Shown: in pieces, positions 13,146 to 27,000 of the stretch
Layout: the number at the start of each line of letters is the position of its first letter
Position numbering within the stretch: the first letter of the stretch is position 1
Assembly: GCA_947561585.1 (NCBI GenBank)
Contig: CANNZV010002301.1
Location: 88,290 to 152,289 of the forward strand
DNA: 64,000 bases
Origin: Caprella mutica
Taxonomy: Eukaryota; Arthropoda; Malacostraca; Amphipoda; Caprellidae
Direction: 5' to 3'
Position numbers and translations under genes: made by a program
Notes under the pieces: generated by a model
What the model was told of the DNA's origin: nothing
Databases searched by the model: none
The model's input: only the letters and a program-made list of their open reading frames with translations

Positions 13146-14349
13146 TAATTATAGCATAGGGAGCATTTACTGAATTAAAACTTTATGCCAGATTGCACTT
13201 TTTTTAGCTAACTAAATAACTCAATCAACTATCGCATGGTTGCAAGCCCTAATTGATGATTTGATTGAAATGAAATAAAATGTGATTTGAAAAAGCCAAC
13301 GCTGCTTTGAAACATTTTAATTCATTGATACGTTTGATACCAATTCATCAAATACCATCAATGTAAAACTTGAACACTTTTCTAATTCATATTAAATGAA
13401 TTGCATAGCTTCTGTTATATGAAAACACGTCATCAATTTAACTTCTATTTGCACTGTTAGAGTTTTTATAACACAGTTGTGAAATTAATGAGGGTATTAA
13501 ATTGTATAGTGTATATTAGTATCGTGGACTTTTTTCATATTTTAGAACTGTTACGAAAAATATTTCAGAAGATCACGCTATCACTTTTGTGTATGCAAAT
13601 AATAGTTCTATGTTTATAGTGAAACTAGAGTTATAAATAAACAAATATTAAATGATATAAATTTAATGAAAACGATTGGAATTCATAAAATAAATCCATG
13701 GAATTCATAAAAAACCATGATATTTATTTTATAAAAACAAATGGTATTCATTTAGTATGATAAAGAACATCACTAGACTAGTGATGTTCTTCAAATAAAA
13801 CTAATGATATTCCATTAATATGAAAATGATGGTAATATAAACCCTAATAAAGTAGGATTAATATTAAATGAAATTTCCATCACAATTATTAATAAGACTC
13901 ATTATATACTCAGTGGTAATATAATCACAATTTCATTAATTTAGTAAATAATTATTTCCATTAATAGTACCCAACCATCAAAAAGAAATATCCAATCATT
14001 AATTATGTACATATTATTGAAGACAGTATAATTATCATTAATTAAAAACAAAACAGAATTTAAACTTTTGCCCAATATAATTGATTATGACTTTAATGCC
14101 ATAATTAAGATTCATTGGGCAAAATTAGCATTAATTTTTTTCATCATCCGTAATTCTTCACAAATAATCCTTACTTTAATTATGATAGACTCTTTTTAAT
14201 CAATAAGTTAATAGACTAATTATTGAGAGTTCTATTATGATTATAAAATCTCCTTTAATCGTAATTATTAATCTTTTTCATATTGACATGATCAGATATA
14301 AAGGAAAAATAAATATTCCTGTAAAGTTTTTTTCCCATACAATATCGAG
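13146..14349. other. Upstream region of the Dpr gene, mostly featureless
   Basis: AT-rich, with the palindrome listed separately and a weak inverted pair TTTGCCCAAT / ATTGGGCAAA at about 14067-14124. No promoter element could be assigned. Confidence 0.35.
13763..13791. other. Perfect palindrome, 14-bp arms and 1-base spacer
   Basis: AAGAACATCACTAG followed by A and CTAGTGATGTTCTT. It stands alone in AT-rich DNA about 1.1 kb upstream of the first coding exon. Function unknown. Confidence 0.7.
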
Positions 14350-14685
14350 TTCCCGCACAGTTATCTGTTCCCGTACAGTTACGTATTCCAGTGCAATTAC
14401 GTATTCCCGTACAGTTACGTTTTCCTGAACAGTTACGTGTTCCCGTACAGTTACATGTTCCCGTACAGTTACATATTCCCGTGCAGCTACGTGTTCCTGT
14501 ACAATTAGGTATTTCCGTTCCGTTACGTGTTCCCGTACTGTAACGTATTCTCGTACAGTTACGTACTCCCGTACGTTACGTATTCCCGTACGTTACGTAT
14601 TCCCGTACATTTACGTATTCCTGTACAGTTACGTGTTCCTGTACATTTACGTGTTCCCGTACAGTTACGTGTTCCCGTACACATA
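14350..14685 (+). repeat. 18-bp minisatellite, unit TTCCCGTACAGTTACGTG
   Basis: About 18-19 units with drift (TATTCC, TGTTCC, CAATTA and a few shortened units around 14565-14600). It ends about 130 bp before the probable splice acceptor of the first coding exon. The unit is the reverse complement of the 48897-49440 array unit with about two changes, so one satellite family occupies both loci. Confidence 0.93.
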
Positions 14686-14814
14686 CTTTCACCCATAAAA
14701 AAATAATAATTAGTTCATTCTATATACTATTTTCTACCATCAATAAGTATATTGCCAATTACTATATTTATCAAAAAATATCAAATAATTTATCCATTTC
14801 ATGTTTCCTTTCAG

Positions 14815-14923
14815 ATGGACAATGAACAATTATAAGTGTTTCCATTGAATAATCTAATTGAGATATAGCAGTCAAGTTACCTGGATACTTTTGGTGTAAT
14901 CAATAGGAGTTCTTGTACGCAGC
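14815..14923 (+). promoter_or_regulatory. Probable 5' UTR part of the first coding exon, with a short upstream ORF
   Basis: A good acceptor (pyrimidine-rich tract ending TTTCCTTTCAG) ends at 14814. The first coding exon may therefore begin at 14815, with one or more non-coding exons further upstream. The stretch then opens with ATG GAC AAT GAA CAA TTA TAA (14815-14835), a six-codon upstream ORF that could damp translation. The main ATG follows 88 bases later. No TATA box or initiator could be assigned. Confidence 0.4.
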
Positions 14924-15002
14924 ATGCGACACAATCAAAGAAGTCAGATTCAGTCTTCAATAAGCTGCTTTCTCCTTCTGTCATCCTTCTACAATGCTTA
15001 TG
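14924..15002 (+). CDS. dpr: Dpr gene coding exon 1 (signal peptide)
   Basis: The exon encodes residues 1-26 plus the first base of codon 27. The ATG has A at -3, and an in-frame TAA lies upstream at 14897-14899, which supports this start. The peptide is basic and polar at first (MRHNQRSQIQSS) and then hydrophobic (ISCFLLLSSFYNAY), a normal signal peptide with likely cleavage near Ala25. The donor is G|GTGAGT at 15003. It joins exon 2 in phase 1 to form Gly27. The 19.7-kb distance to exon 2 is typical of the large first introns of dpr genes. The assignment rests on phase, signal-peptide character and position rather than on a family motif in the exon itself. Confidence 0.8.
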
Positions 15003-18000
15003 GTGAGTTGTTTTATATCTATTCGAATTGACCCTTTATGTCATAAGAAGATGACATTTCCCCTTTAAAATGATGTATTATACGATGTTTTTTGAGATAT
15101 TTTGTGTACTTTTTCGTATATCAGAACACGTGTGTACGCTTAGATTAATTAGGCTTGTTTGTGAGTTTCTTTCTTCTGGAAAAAGAACAAATTTTTAATA
15201 TGTTTTCTTTGCCTATGCACCACAAGAGTATCACGCTTAAATTAATCCACGGTGTGAAGGGCTAAATAAATAACTTCCTTTTTAAATAATATACTATAAA
15301 AAATGATAAATATCTCCTTTAACTTTTTTTTCAGTTTAATGAAATAATATTTTTGCATTAAAGAATATTTAATTTAAAAAGTAATAATTTCATATATCAG
15401 CATAAAACTATGGAATATAAGTGTTATCATGTGTCCATAGCCTATTTATATAGTCTATAGAGATAACAAATAACACAGAGGCTTATGAAACGATTTTATG
15501 AATGAATAAAACGAATTTATAGCTCGAGTAACCACTCAAATTCTGGAGACGAAGTCACTCACAGTACTCGAAAAGTTGGTGTTAGCACAGGTTATGAATT
15601 TTACCTTTACATATTCTCCTCGACCTACCATGACATTTGTTCACACCACTTTCCGACAACTGTAAGCTTAATTAGGTGTCAGAGCTCTACAACGAGCCTA
15701 GGAAACATTTTCCTATTTCTAAATTTCACCTTTCAAATCATTCTAGATTTTCAGTTCTGATTTGAGAAGTTGCTAGAAATTTAATAATGTTTGACGGGCG
15801 GAAAACCTATGGCAGCGCTATGAACATTTATTGTCAATTAAATCGCTCGTTTATTTCTCGTTTGAGAAGGAAATCACCTCTAAGTGCCTCGTCTATTTAT
15901 TTTGAGTTTTCTTGCCATGAATTGCTGGGCTAAAATTTCACCCATTACCTACTTCTTCTCCGAGATATTAGGATTTTACACCATTTTAACGGGGAATTAT
16001 CTAGTACAATTTTACGCTCGGACGGATATAACGACCCTTATACCAATCTTGGGAAATATTTCATCTCTGAGCAAAGACAAGGAATTGTAATCATGTCGTG
16101 GAATTCATTAAATTCATAAAAACGGTAGCTTTCATTCAATGGCTATGNNNNNNNNNNNNNNNNNNNNNNNNATAAAAATGGTAGCTTTCATTCAATGGCT
16201 AGGGACTATTTTACAATTATCAATGAAAAGTAATTCGATGAAATACTTATATTTACTTAAATAATGTATCTTCATATATTAATGTATATAGTCAACGTAT
16301 ATAAAGTTTTTATTGAATGTAAAAATTCATTTAGGAACATGAATGTACTCATCAATGTACTTTGAATGTACCTATTCTTATATTATTACATTTTTCAATT
16401 CGAATTCAAACTAATTTTTTCAGTTGTTTTTATATATAAAGCTACACATCCTATTTAAGTAGATATACCTATCTTAAATACATTCTTTTCTTCATTTAGT
16501 TCTTTGTCAGACGATAATAAATAGAACCATAAACTCTTAAAATTTTAATCTAATTCGTGTGATCGGTAACGCATATTTGGTAAAAAGAAACAGAAAATAT
16601 ATCGGAAAAACCTAACATAATTTTCCCCATAACTAATTGATTTTCCTCATTTTAAGAAATAACGCGACAGTTTTCCCTAAAATTCATTGAAGAAGTAACG
16701 CAAATATTCTTAGGTGCAAATGGTCTCTATTTTTTTAAATCTGATCTTGATGTCATGCAAGACACAAAAGCTCTCAACAAATTGCATATGTGAACATATG
16801 CTCAGTGACAAATGCTATAAATATGTGGGTTGATATGGACTGGCACTTGCTTATTCTTTTCTATCACTATTTTGATTTGTATTACAGTTTTATTTCAAAA
16901 TTTGGATATTATATGACAGTCCTCTCACAGCTGATATAGATTAGTAAAGTACTGACTTGTTTCTTCTATTAAACACACCTGAGTACTGGGGTCTACTCTT
17001 AGATATTGGAGTACTTTCTAGGGTCTACTCTTAGATGTTGGAGTACTTTCTAGGGTCTACTCTTAGATATTGGAGTACTTTCTAGGGTCTACTCATAGAT
17101 ATTGGAGTACTTTCTAGTGTCTACTCTTAGATATTGGAGTACTTACTAGGGTCTACTCTTAGATATTGGAGTACTTTCTAGTGTCTACTCTTAGATATTG
17201 GAGTACTTACTAGGGTCTACTCTTAGATATTGGAGTACTTTCTAGTGTCTACTCTTAGATATTGGAGTACTTTAAAGTATCTACTCTTAGATATTGGAGT
17301 ACTTACTAGGGTCTACTCTTATATATTGGAGTACTTTCTAGGGTCTACTCTTAGATATTGGAGTACTTTCTAGGGTCTACTCTTATATATTGGAGTACTT
17401 TCTAGGGTCTACTCATAGATATTGGAGTACTTTCTAGTGTCTACTCTTAGATATTGGAGTACTTACTAGGGTCTACTCTTAGATATTGGAGAACTTTCTA
17501 GTGTCTACTCTTAGATATTGGAGTACTTACTAGGGTCTACTCTTATATATTGGAGTACTTTCTAGGGTCTACTCTTATATATTGGAGTACTTTCTAGGGT
17601 CTACTCATAGATATTGGAGTACTTTCTAGTGTCTACTCTTAGATATTGGAGTACTTACTAGGGTCTACTCTTATATATTGGAGTACTTTCTAGGGTCTAC
17701 TCTTAGATATTGGAGTACTTTCTAGGGTCTACTCATAGATATTGGAGTACTTTCTAGTGTCTACTCTTAGATATTGGAGTACTTTAAAGTATCTACTCTT
17801 AGATATTGGAGTACTTTAAAGTATCTACTCTTAGATATTGGAGTACTTACTAGGGTCTACTCTTAGATATTGGAGTATTTTCTAGGGTCTACTCATAAAT
17901 ATTGGAGTACTTTCTAGGGTCTACTCTTAGATATTGGAGTACTTTCTAGGGTCTACTCTTGTTCCCAAGAATGTTATATAATTGGTCTTCAGAGGCGTGG

Positions 18001-21000
18001 GGCTAAATTACATAAGTTGGCCAATGAGTCCCCAGTTAGTCCATTAGGGCTGATTGCCCTGTAACTTCACAAAAAGAACATTACGTCAGTCTGGTGCACT
18101 GTGACTACATTGACACAAAAAGAACATTACGTCATTCTGGTGCACTGTGACTACATTGACACAAAAAGAACATTACGTCATTCTGGTGCACTGTGACTAT
18201 ATTGACACAAAAAGAACATTACGTCATTCTGGTACACTGTGACTATATTGACACAAAAAGAACATTACGTCATTCTGGTGCACTGTGACTATATTGACAA
18301 ACAAAAAGAACATTACGTCATTCTGGTGCACTGTGACTATATTGACACAAAAAGAACATTACGTCAGTCTGGTGCACTGTGACTACATTGACACAAAAAG
18401 AACATTACGTCATTCTGGTGCACTGTGACTACATTGACACAAAAAGAACATTACGTCATTCTGGTGCACTGTGACTATATTGACACAAAAAGAACATTAC
18501 GTCATTCTGGTGCACTGTGACTATATTGACACAAAAAGAACATTACGTCATTCTGGTGCACTGTGACTATATTGACACAAAAAGAACATTACGTCATTCT
18601 GGTGCGCTGTGACTATTTGACACAAAAAGAACATTACGTCATTCTGGTGCACTGTGACTATATTGACAAACAAAAAGAACATTACGTCATTCTGGTGCAC
18701 TGTGACTATATTGACACAAAAAGAACATTACGTCATTCTGGTGCACTGTGACTATATTGACACAAAAAGAACATTACGTCATTCTGGTGCACTGTGACTA
18801 TATTGACACAAAAAGAACATTACGTCATTCTGGTGCACTGTGACTACATTGACACAAAAAGAACATTACGTCATTCTGGTGCACTGTGACTATATTGACA
18901 CAAAAAGAACATTACGTCATTCTGGTGCACTGTGACTATATTGACACAAAAAGAACATTACGTCATTCTGGTGCGCTGTGACTATTTGACACAAAAAGAA
19001 CATTACGTCATTCTGGTGCACTGTGACTATATTGACAAACAAAAAGAACATTACGTCATTCTGGTGCACTGTGACTATATTGACAAACAAAAAGAACATT
19101 ACGTCATTCTGGTGCACTGTGACTACATTAACACAAAAAGAACATTACGTCATTCTGGTGCACTGTGACTATATTGACACGAAAAGAACATTACGTCATT
19201 ATGGTGCACTGTGACTATATTGACACAAAAAGAACATTACGTCATTATGGTGCACTGTGACTATATTGACACAAAAAGAACATTACGTCATTCTGGTACA
19301 CTGTGACTATATTGACAAACAAAAAGAACATTACGTCATTCTGGTGCACTGTGACTATATTGACACAAAAAGAACATTACGTCATTCTGGTGCACTGTGA
19401 CTATATTGACACAAAAAGAACATTACGTCATTCTGGTGCACTGTGACTATATTGACACATAAAGAACATTACGTCATTCTGGTGCACTGTGACTATATTG
19501 ACACAAAAAGAACATTCGTCATTCTGGTGCACTGTGACTATATTGACACAAAAAGAACATTACGTCATTCTGGTGCACTGTGACTATATTGACACAAAAA
19601 TAACATTACGTCATTCTGGTGCGCTGTGACTATATTGACACAAAAAGAACATTACGTCATTCTGGTGCACTGTGACTATATTGACACAAAAAGAACATTA
19701 CGTCATTCTGGTGCGCTGTGACTATATTGACACAAAAAGAACATTACGTCATTCTGGTGCGCTGTGACTATTTGACACAAAAAGAACATTACGTCATTCT
19801 GGTGCACTGTGACTATATTGACACAAAAAGAACATTACGTCATTCTGGTGCACTGTGACTATTATGACACAAAAAGAACATTACGTCATTCTGGTGCACT
19901 GTGACTATATTGACACAAAAAGAACATTACGTCATTCTGGTGCACTGTGACTATATTGACACAAAAAGAACATTATGTCATTCTGGTACACTGTGACTAT
20001 ATTGACACAAAAAGAACATTACGTCATTCTGGTGCACTGTGACTACATTGACACAAAAAGAACATTACGTCATTCTGGTGCACTGTGACTATATTGACAC
20101 AAAAATAACATTACGTCATTCTGGTGCGCTGTGACTATTTGACACAAAAAGAACATTACGTCATTCTGGTGCGCTGTGACTATTTGGCACACAAAGAACA
20201 TTACGTCATTCTGGTGCGCTGTTACTATATTGAGACACGAAAAGAACATTACGTCATTCTGGTGCACTGTGACTATATTGACACAAAAAGAACATTACGT
20301 CATTCTGGTGCGCTGTGACTATATTGACACAAAAAGAACATTACGTCATTCTGGTGCGCTGTGACTATTTGACACAAAAAGAACATTACGTCATTCTGGT
20401 GCACTGCAACTATATTGACACAAAAAGAACATTACGTCATTCTGGTGCACTGTGACTATATTGACACAAAAATAACATTACGTCTTTCTGGTGCGCTGTG
20501 ACTATATGACACAAAAAGAACATTACGTCATTCTGGTGCGCTGTGACTATTTGACACACAAAGAACATTACGTCATTCTGGTGCGCTGTGACTATATTGA
20601 GACACAAAAAGAACATTACGTCATTCTGGTGCACTGTGACTATATTGACACAAAAAGAACATTACGTCATTCTGGTGCACTGTGACTATATTGACACAAA
20701 AAGAACATTACGTCATTCTGGTGCACTGTGACTATATTGACACAAAAGAACATTACGTCATTCTGGTGCTCTGTGACTATATTGACACAAAAAGAACATT
20801 ACGTCATTCTGGTGCACTGTGACTATTTGACACAAAAAGAACATTACGTCATTCTGGTGCACTGTGACTATTTGACACAAAAAGAACATTACGTCATTCT
20901 GGTGCACTGTGACTATTTGACACAAAAAGAACATTACGTCATTCTGGTGCACTGTGACTATATTGACACAAAAAGAACATTACGTCATTCTGGTGCACTG

Positions 21001-24000
21001 TGACTATATTGACACAAAAAGAACATTACGTCATTCTGGTGCACTGTGACTATATTGACACAAAAAGAACATTACGTCATTCTGGTGCACTGTGACTATA
21101 TTGACACAAAAAGAACATTACGTCATTCTGGTGCACTATGACTATTTGACACACAAATAACATTACGTCATTCTGGTGCACTGTGACTCTATTGACACAA
21201 AAAGAACATTACGTCATTCTGGTGCGCTGTGACTACATTGACACAAAAAGAACATTACGTCATTCTGGTGCGCTGTGACTATATTGACACAAAAAGAACA
21301 TTACGTCATTCTGGTGCGCTGTGACTATATTGACACAAAAAAAACATTACGTCATTCTGGTGCGCTGTGACTACATTGACACAAAAAGAACATTATGTCA
21401 TTCTGGTTCACTGTGACTATATTGACACAAAAAGAACATTACGTCATTCTGGTGCGCTGTGACTATATTGACACAAAAAGAACATTACGTCATTCTGGTG
21501 TGCTGTGACTATATTGAGACACAAAAATATGAACTAGAGGCGTCCACTATTACCTGATTATAAATGAATTGAGTAATTAGAATAATGGAGAATAATATAG
21601 TACGCTATATTAAATATTTGTGCATATAGAAATATATTAGTCTAAGAGGCAACATATATTTGTTAGACATGTATAATTGAAAAGTAGAAGACTCTTCAGC
21701 TCAAATATATTCTGCTCTGTTTCTCAAGTTTTCTGAGTGTTACTAGGTTTCCTTGAGAAAGTATTTTGAAAATAAATTAACAAATCAAGAATGTAATGAA
21801 TTCTCTAATAATCACAAACAAGTATTTATATAGGAACACTATATATTAGTTAACATATTGACTACAATTGCTCAAAACGATGTCTAGCCTAACTGCCTTT
21901 GTCAAAACGATGTCTAGCCTAACTGCCTTTGTCAAAACGATGTCTAGCCTAACTGCCTTTGTCAAAACGATGTCTAGCCTAACTGCCTTTGTCAAAATGA
22001 TGTCTAGCCTAACTGCCTTTGTCAAAATGATGTCTAGCCTTACTGCCTTCGTCAAAATGATGTCTAGCCTAACTGCCTTTGTCAAAATGATGTCTAGCCT
22101 AACTGCCTTTGTCAAAGTGATGTCTAGCCTAACTGCCTTTGTCAAAATGATGTCTAGCCTAACTGCCTTTGTCAAAATGATGTCTAGCCTTACTGCCTTT
22201 GTCAAAATGATGTCTAGCCTTACTGCCTTCGTCAAAATGATGTCTAGCCTAACTGCCTTTGTCAAAATGATGTCTAGCCTTACTGCCTTCGTCAAAATGA
22301 TGTCTAGCCTAACTGCCTTTGTCAAAATGATGTCTAGCCTAACTGCCTTTGTCAAAATGATGTCTAGCCTAACTGCCTTTGTCAAAATGATGTCTAGCCT
22401 AACTGCCTTTGTCAAAGTGATGTCTAGCCTAACTGCCTTTGTCAAAATGATGTCTAGCCTAACTGCCTTTGTCAAAATGATGTCTAGCCTAACTGCCTTT
22501 GTCAAAATGATGTCTAGCCTAACTGCCTTTGTCAAAATGATGTCTAGCCTAACTGCCTTTGTCAAAGTGATGTCTAGCCTAACTGCCTTTGTCAAAATGA
22601 TGTCTAGCCTAACTGCCTTTGTCAAAATGATGTCTAGCCTAACTGCCTTTGTCAAAATGATGTCTAGCCTAACTGCCTTTGTCAAAGTGATGTCTAGCCT
22701 AACTGCCTTAGTCAAAATTACAAGTTTTCGTTCTTGTTTCTGTATGACATGTCCGACGATAGCGAGAGGAGCTGAGTACCTCTGTGTGTACCTATTGATA
22801 TTGTCTGTATGATAGAAACAGTGCTATAAATGTACTTCACATTGTCACAATTTAATTCGGGTTTATAATATTGACAGTGTACCACTAAGTCCATCAGTAA
22901 TATACATAGTGGTACAAATGTGTACCAATACGTAGTCAACGTGTTAGAACACATTTTAAATACTTTCAACTAATTAAATATATACACCATCTAAACCTGT
23001 ACAATTCTAATTACGTTTTCACGCGTGCCATTTAATATTAATGATTTATTTCGAATATTCCGACATAAAAGATTTCAACGCAATTATATCGGTGGTTTGA
23101 TTTAACTTTCATAGAATTTAATCTGATGTGAGTGACATATGCATGGGTTATTCTCTTCAAAAGGAATTTAATTAGATTTACCAATTACCTCATGACTTTC
23201 AATTCGTTTCAGCATTTTTCAGAAATTTCTAGCGTTAGAGTTTGAAAAAAATACATAATTTTTTTAAATTTACCATTGGAATTAACTTTGTCATAAACAC
23301 TGATTATTTGTATTCTTTTATTAAATATTCTAAATGATAATGTATTCAATATGCAATTATAATAGCAATATTTCATCCAGATTGATAGACTTAAAAAATG
23401 TTTAACGAAATAATAATGTCAATCTACATGTATCAATGTTTTAGGTAGATGTTTACTTTCTTTGATGTGACCTTTCAGAAGTAATCGATTGAATTATATT
23501 TAGTTTGCTTGTGTGATTCGTCCAAACAAATAATCGGTATTAGTTTGTGTCGAGTTCAATGGAGTTGTATTGGAAGTATTGCCACAAGGAAACTTATACC
23601 CCAGACAGAAATTTTTCTCGGGACATCATTTTCCCAACATTGGAATGTTGGGATGTTGGCGCAATATTGGACATTGTTGTAACGATATTGAGACAAAGTT
23701 GCAACGATATTGAGACAGTGTTGCAACAATATGGGGAAAGTGTTGGAAAGTGTTGTTGTAACAATATTGGGACATCGTCTTAACAATATTGACACAATAT
23801 TGGTACAACATTCAGACAACGACAATATTATAAGGTGCTATCTTTTGAAATTGCCATGTATCCAAAGTACTCAGTACTATTTTATATTATCTATTACCAG
23901 ATCTTAGAAGAATATTTAAAATCTCGTATCGTCGGATCTTTTTAACAGTTATAATAGTAAATGATGAAGAAATCATCTCTTTAATGTTATAAATTACAAA

Positions 24001-27000
24001 AGGGCAAGATGAAATACTTTTCATCTTTTTGTACATTTTAACATTACAAATCCGTCTCCTCATCCCTAACAAATAAATATTCCATGCTTTACATTATAAA
24101 ATAACATCCTTGGACATACTCCAGTAATTTACAGATCATTCTGTACTGAGTAAATATCATCAAATGGAAAACAGGTATAATTGTTATTGTATGAATCTTA
24201 TAATAGCGGAAGGATTAAGAATCATGTTATTATTTTAAAAAACAACCTTGAAACAATCTGCTTGCTTTGATGATAGGATATAATTGTGAGGGTAAAATAA
24301 AGGGTTGATAATAATTGTGAGGGTAAAATAAATGGTTGGTAATAATTGTGAGGGTAAAATAAATGGTTGATAATAATTGTGAGGGTAAAATAAATGGTTG
24401 GTAATAATTGTGAGGGTAAAATAAATGGTTGGTTATAATTGTGAGGGTAAAATAAATGGTTGATAATAATTGTGAGGGTAAAATAAATGGTTGGTAATAA
24501 TTGTGAGGGTAAAATAAATGGTTGGTAATAATTGTGAGGGTAAAATAAATGGTTGATAACAATTGTGAGGGTAAAATAAATGGTTGGTAATAATTGTGAG
24601 GGTAAAATAAATGGTTGATAATAATTGTGAGGGTAAAATAAATGGTTGGTAATAATTGTGAGGGTAAAATAAATGGTTGGTAATAATTGTGAGGGTAAAA
24701 TAAATGGTTGATAATAATTGTGAGGGTAAAATAAATGGTTGGCAATAATTGTGAGGGTAAAATAAATGGTTGGTAATAATTGTGAGGGTAAAATAAATGG
24801 TTGATAATAATTGTGAGGGTAAAATAAATGGTTGGTAATAATTGTGAGGGTAAAATAAATGGTTGGTAACAATTGTGAGGGTAAAATAAATGGTTGGTAA
24901 TAATTGTGAGGGTAAAATAAATGGTTGATAATAATTGTGAGGGTAAAATAAATGGTTGGTAATAATTGTGAGGGTAAAATAAATGGTTGATAATAATTGT
25001 GAGGGTAAAATAAATGGTTGGTAATAATTGTGAGGGTAAAATAAATGGTTGATAATAATTGTGAGGGTAAAATAAATGGTTGGTAATAATTGTGAGGGTA
25101 AAATATAGGGTTGATAATAATTGTGAGGGTAAAATAAATGGTTGGTAATAATTGTGAGGGTAAAATAAATGGTTGATAATAATTGTGATGGTAAAATAAA
25201 TGGTTGGTAATAATTGTGAGGGTAAAATAAATGGTTGATGATAATTGTGAGGGTAAAATAAATGGTTGATGATAATTGTATGGGTAAAATAAATGGTTGG
25301 TAATAATTGTGAGGGTAAAATAAATGGTTGATGATAATTGTGAGGGTAAAATAAATGGTTGATGATAATTGTATGGGTAAAATAAATGGTTGATGATAAT
25401 TGTGAGGGTAGATGTTATTATTAAAGCATTGATGAAACAATTCATTATTTATCTACTTTCATATCAAGTTCGAAACACTTTATTGGAACATCTTTTTTGG
25501 TATAAAATAAAAAAAAATAAAAAACGAGAAATTCATGTTTTTCATTATCGTTCAAGCCCTTATGAAATTTAAATAAACTTTTTATTTTGAGAGGCGATGT
25601 TCTTAATCCAGTCAATTAGTGATCATTCTGGCATCAGAATCAGTACAGTGAAACTCCTGTATAGGGAATCATCCTGATTAGCAGAGTCCTGTATAGTGAA
25701 CCTACATCTTTATATTGAACATATTTAGTTCAGTCTGCCACAAATGACAATAAGTTTTCTATGAATCTGCATATAGTAAACAAATTATATTTCTTGAAAC
25801 AACAGTTCTAGCAGTGCACCTCCTGTATTATGAAGTCATGTATAGTGAACCATTCTGAAAATACCACGTATAATGATTTTAGTTCAAGAAGAATTAAAAT
25901 ATTTTCTATAGTCTGCCATGGAAAGGCTAGTTTTCCATTTCTCTTAAATCCTCTATAGTGAACGAGTTGAAGTTCACTATAGAGGAGTCTACTGCAGTTA
26001 AACTCAGAGAGACAATAGAAAAAAAACTGAACTATCCCTTTTTTCAGTAAAGATTGTTTTACCATAGTCTCAGGTCTTTACTAAGTTTAAATAAAGATGT
26101 TTGAAAACCACCATACAACTCAGAATACCTATTCAAAATGATTATCAAAATATATGATGCAAGGAAAAGGAGAAAAATTGGGATTGGTTGACTGTCTTAG
26201 AAACTTTTGAATTCTATGGCCCTGAAATAACGTGAAATTTATTCATTTATTCAATATTTTAGTTAAATTGGGCGGCATGTGTTGTTGCTACGCAGTTAAA
26301 AATGGGATTTAATGACGCATGAAAATTCTTAACTATGGTTTTGTAAAAAAATGAGACTGGAGATGAATAACCTGCAACAGTATTAAAAATGATATATTGT
26401 TACTTGTGTATTATTGTTAATTTAGATGGATAAGTACAATTATATTTCTCTGATAGTACATCATCACAGTGACTCTTTTCACTGATAGTACATCATCATA
26501 GTGACTCTTTTCTCTGATAGTACATCATCACAGTGACTCTTTTCTCTGATAGTACATCATCACAGTGACTCTTATCTCTGATAGTTCATCATCACAGTGA
26601 CTCTTTTCTCTGATAGTACATCATCACAGTGACTCTTATCTCTGATAGTTCATCATCACAGTGACTCTTTTCACTGATAGTACATCATCACAGTGACTCT
26701 TTTCACTGATAGTACATCATCACAGTGACTCTTTTCTCTGATAGTACATCATCACAGTGACTCTTTTCTCTGATAGTACGCCATCACAGTGACTCTTTTC
26801 TCTGATAGTATATCATCACAGTGACTCTTTTCTCTGATAGTACATCATCACAGTGACTCTTTTCTCTGATAGTACATCATCACAGTGACTCTTTTCTCTG
26901 ATAGTACATCATCATAGTGACTCTTTTCTCTGATAGTACATCATCACAGTGACTCTTTTCTCTGATAGTACATCACCACAGTGACTCTTTTCTCTGATAG

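Noticed and set aside
14067..14124. Inverted pair TTTGCCCAAT / ATTGGGCAAA as a MITE
   Set aside because: Only about 10 bp of inverted sequence, no target duplication and no second copy in the window.
15884..16090. Extra Dpr exon or small membrane protein (68 codons)
   Set aside because: Exons 1 and 2 already join in frame, there are no flanking splice sites of the required phase, and there is no homology I recognise.
21868..22812. 314-codon (+) and 289-codon (-) open frames
   Set aside because: They lie entirely on the 30-bp array; the open frame follows from unit length and absence of stops. No domain, signal or splice context.
24222..25445. 407-, 335- and 171-codon minus-strand open frames
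   Set aside because: All are read from the 31-bp array in three phases, with the same peptide permuted. Repeat effect.
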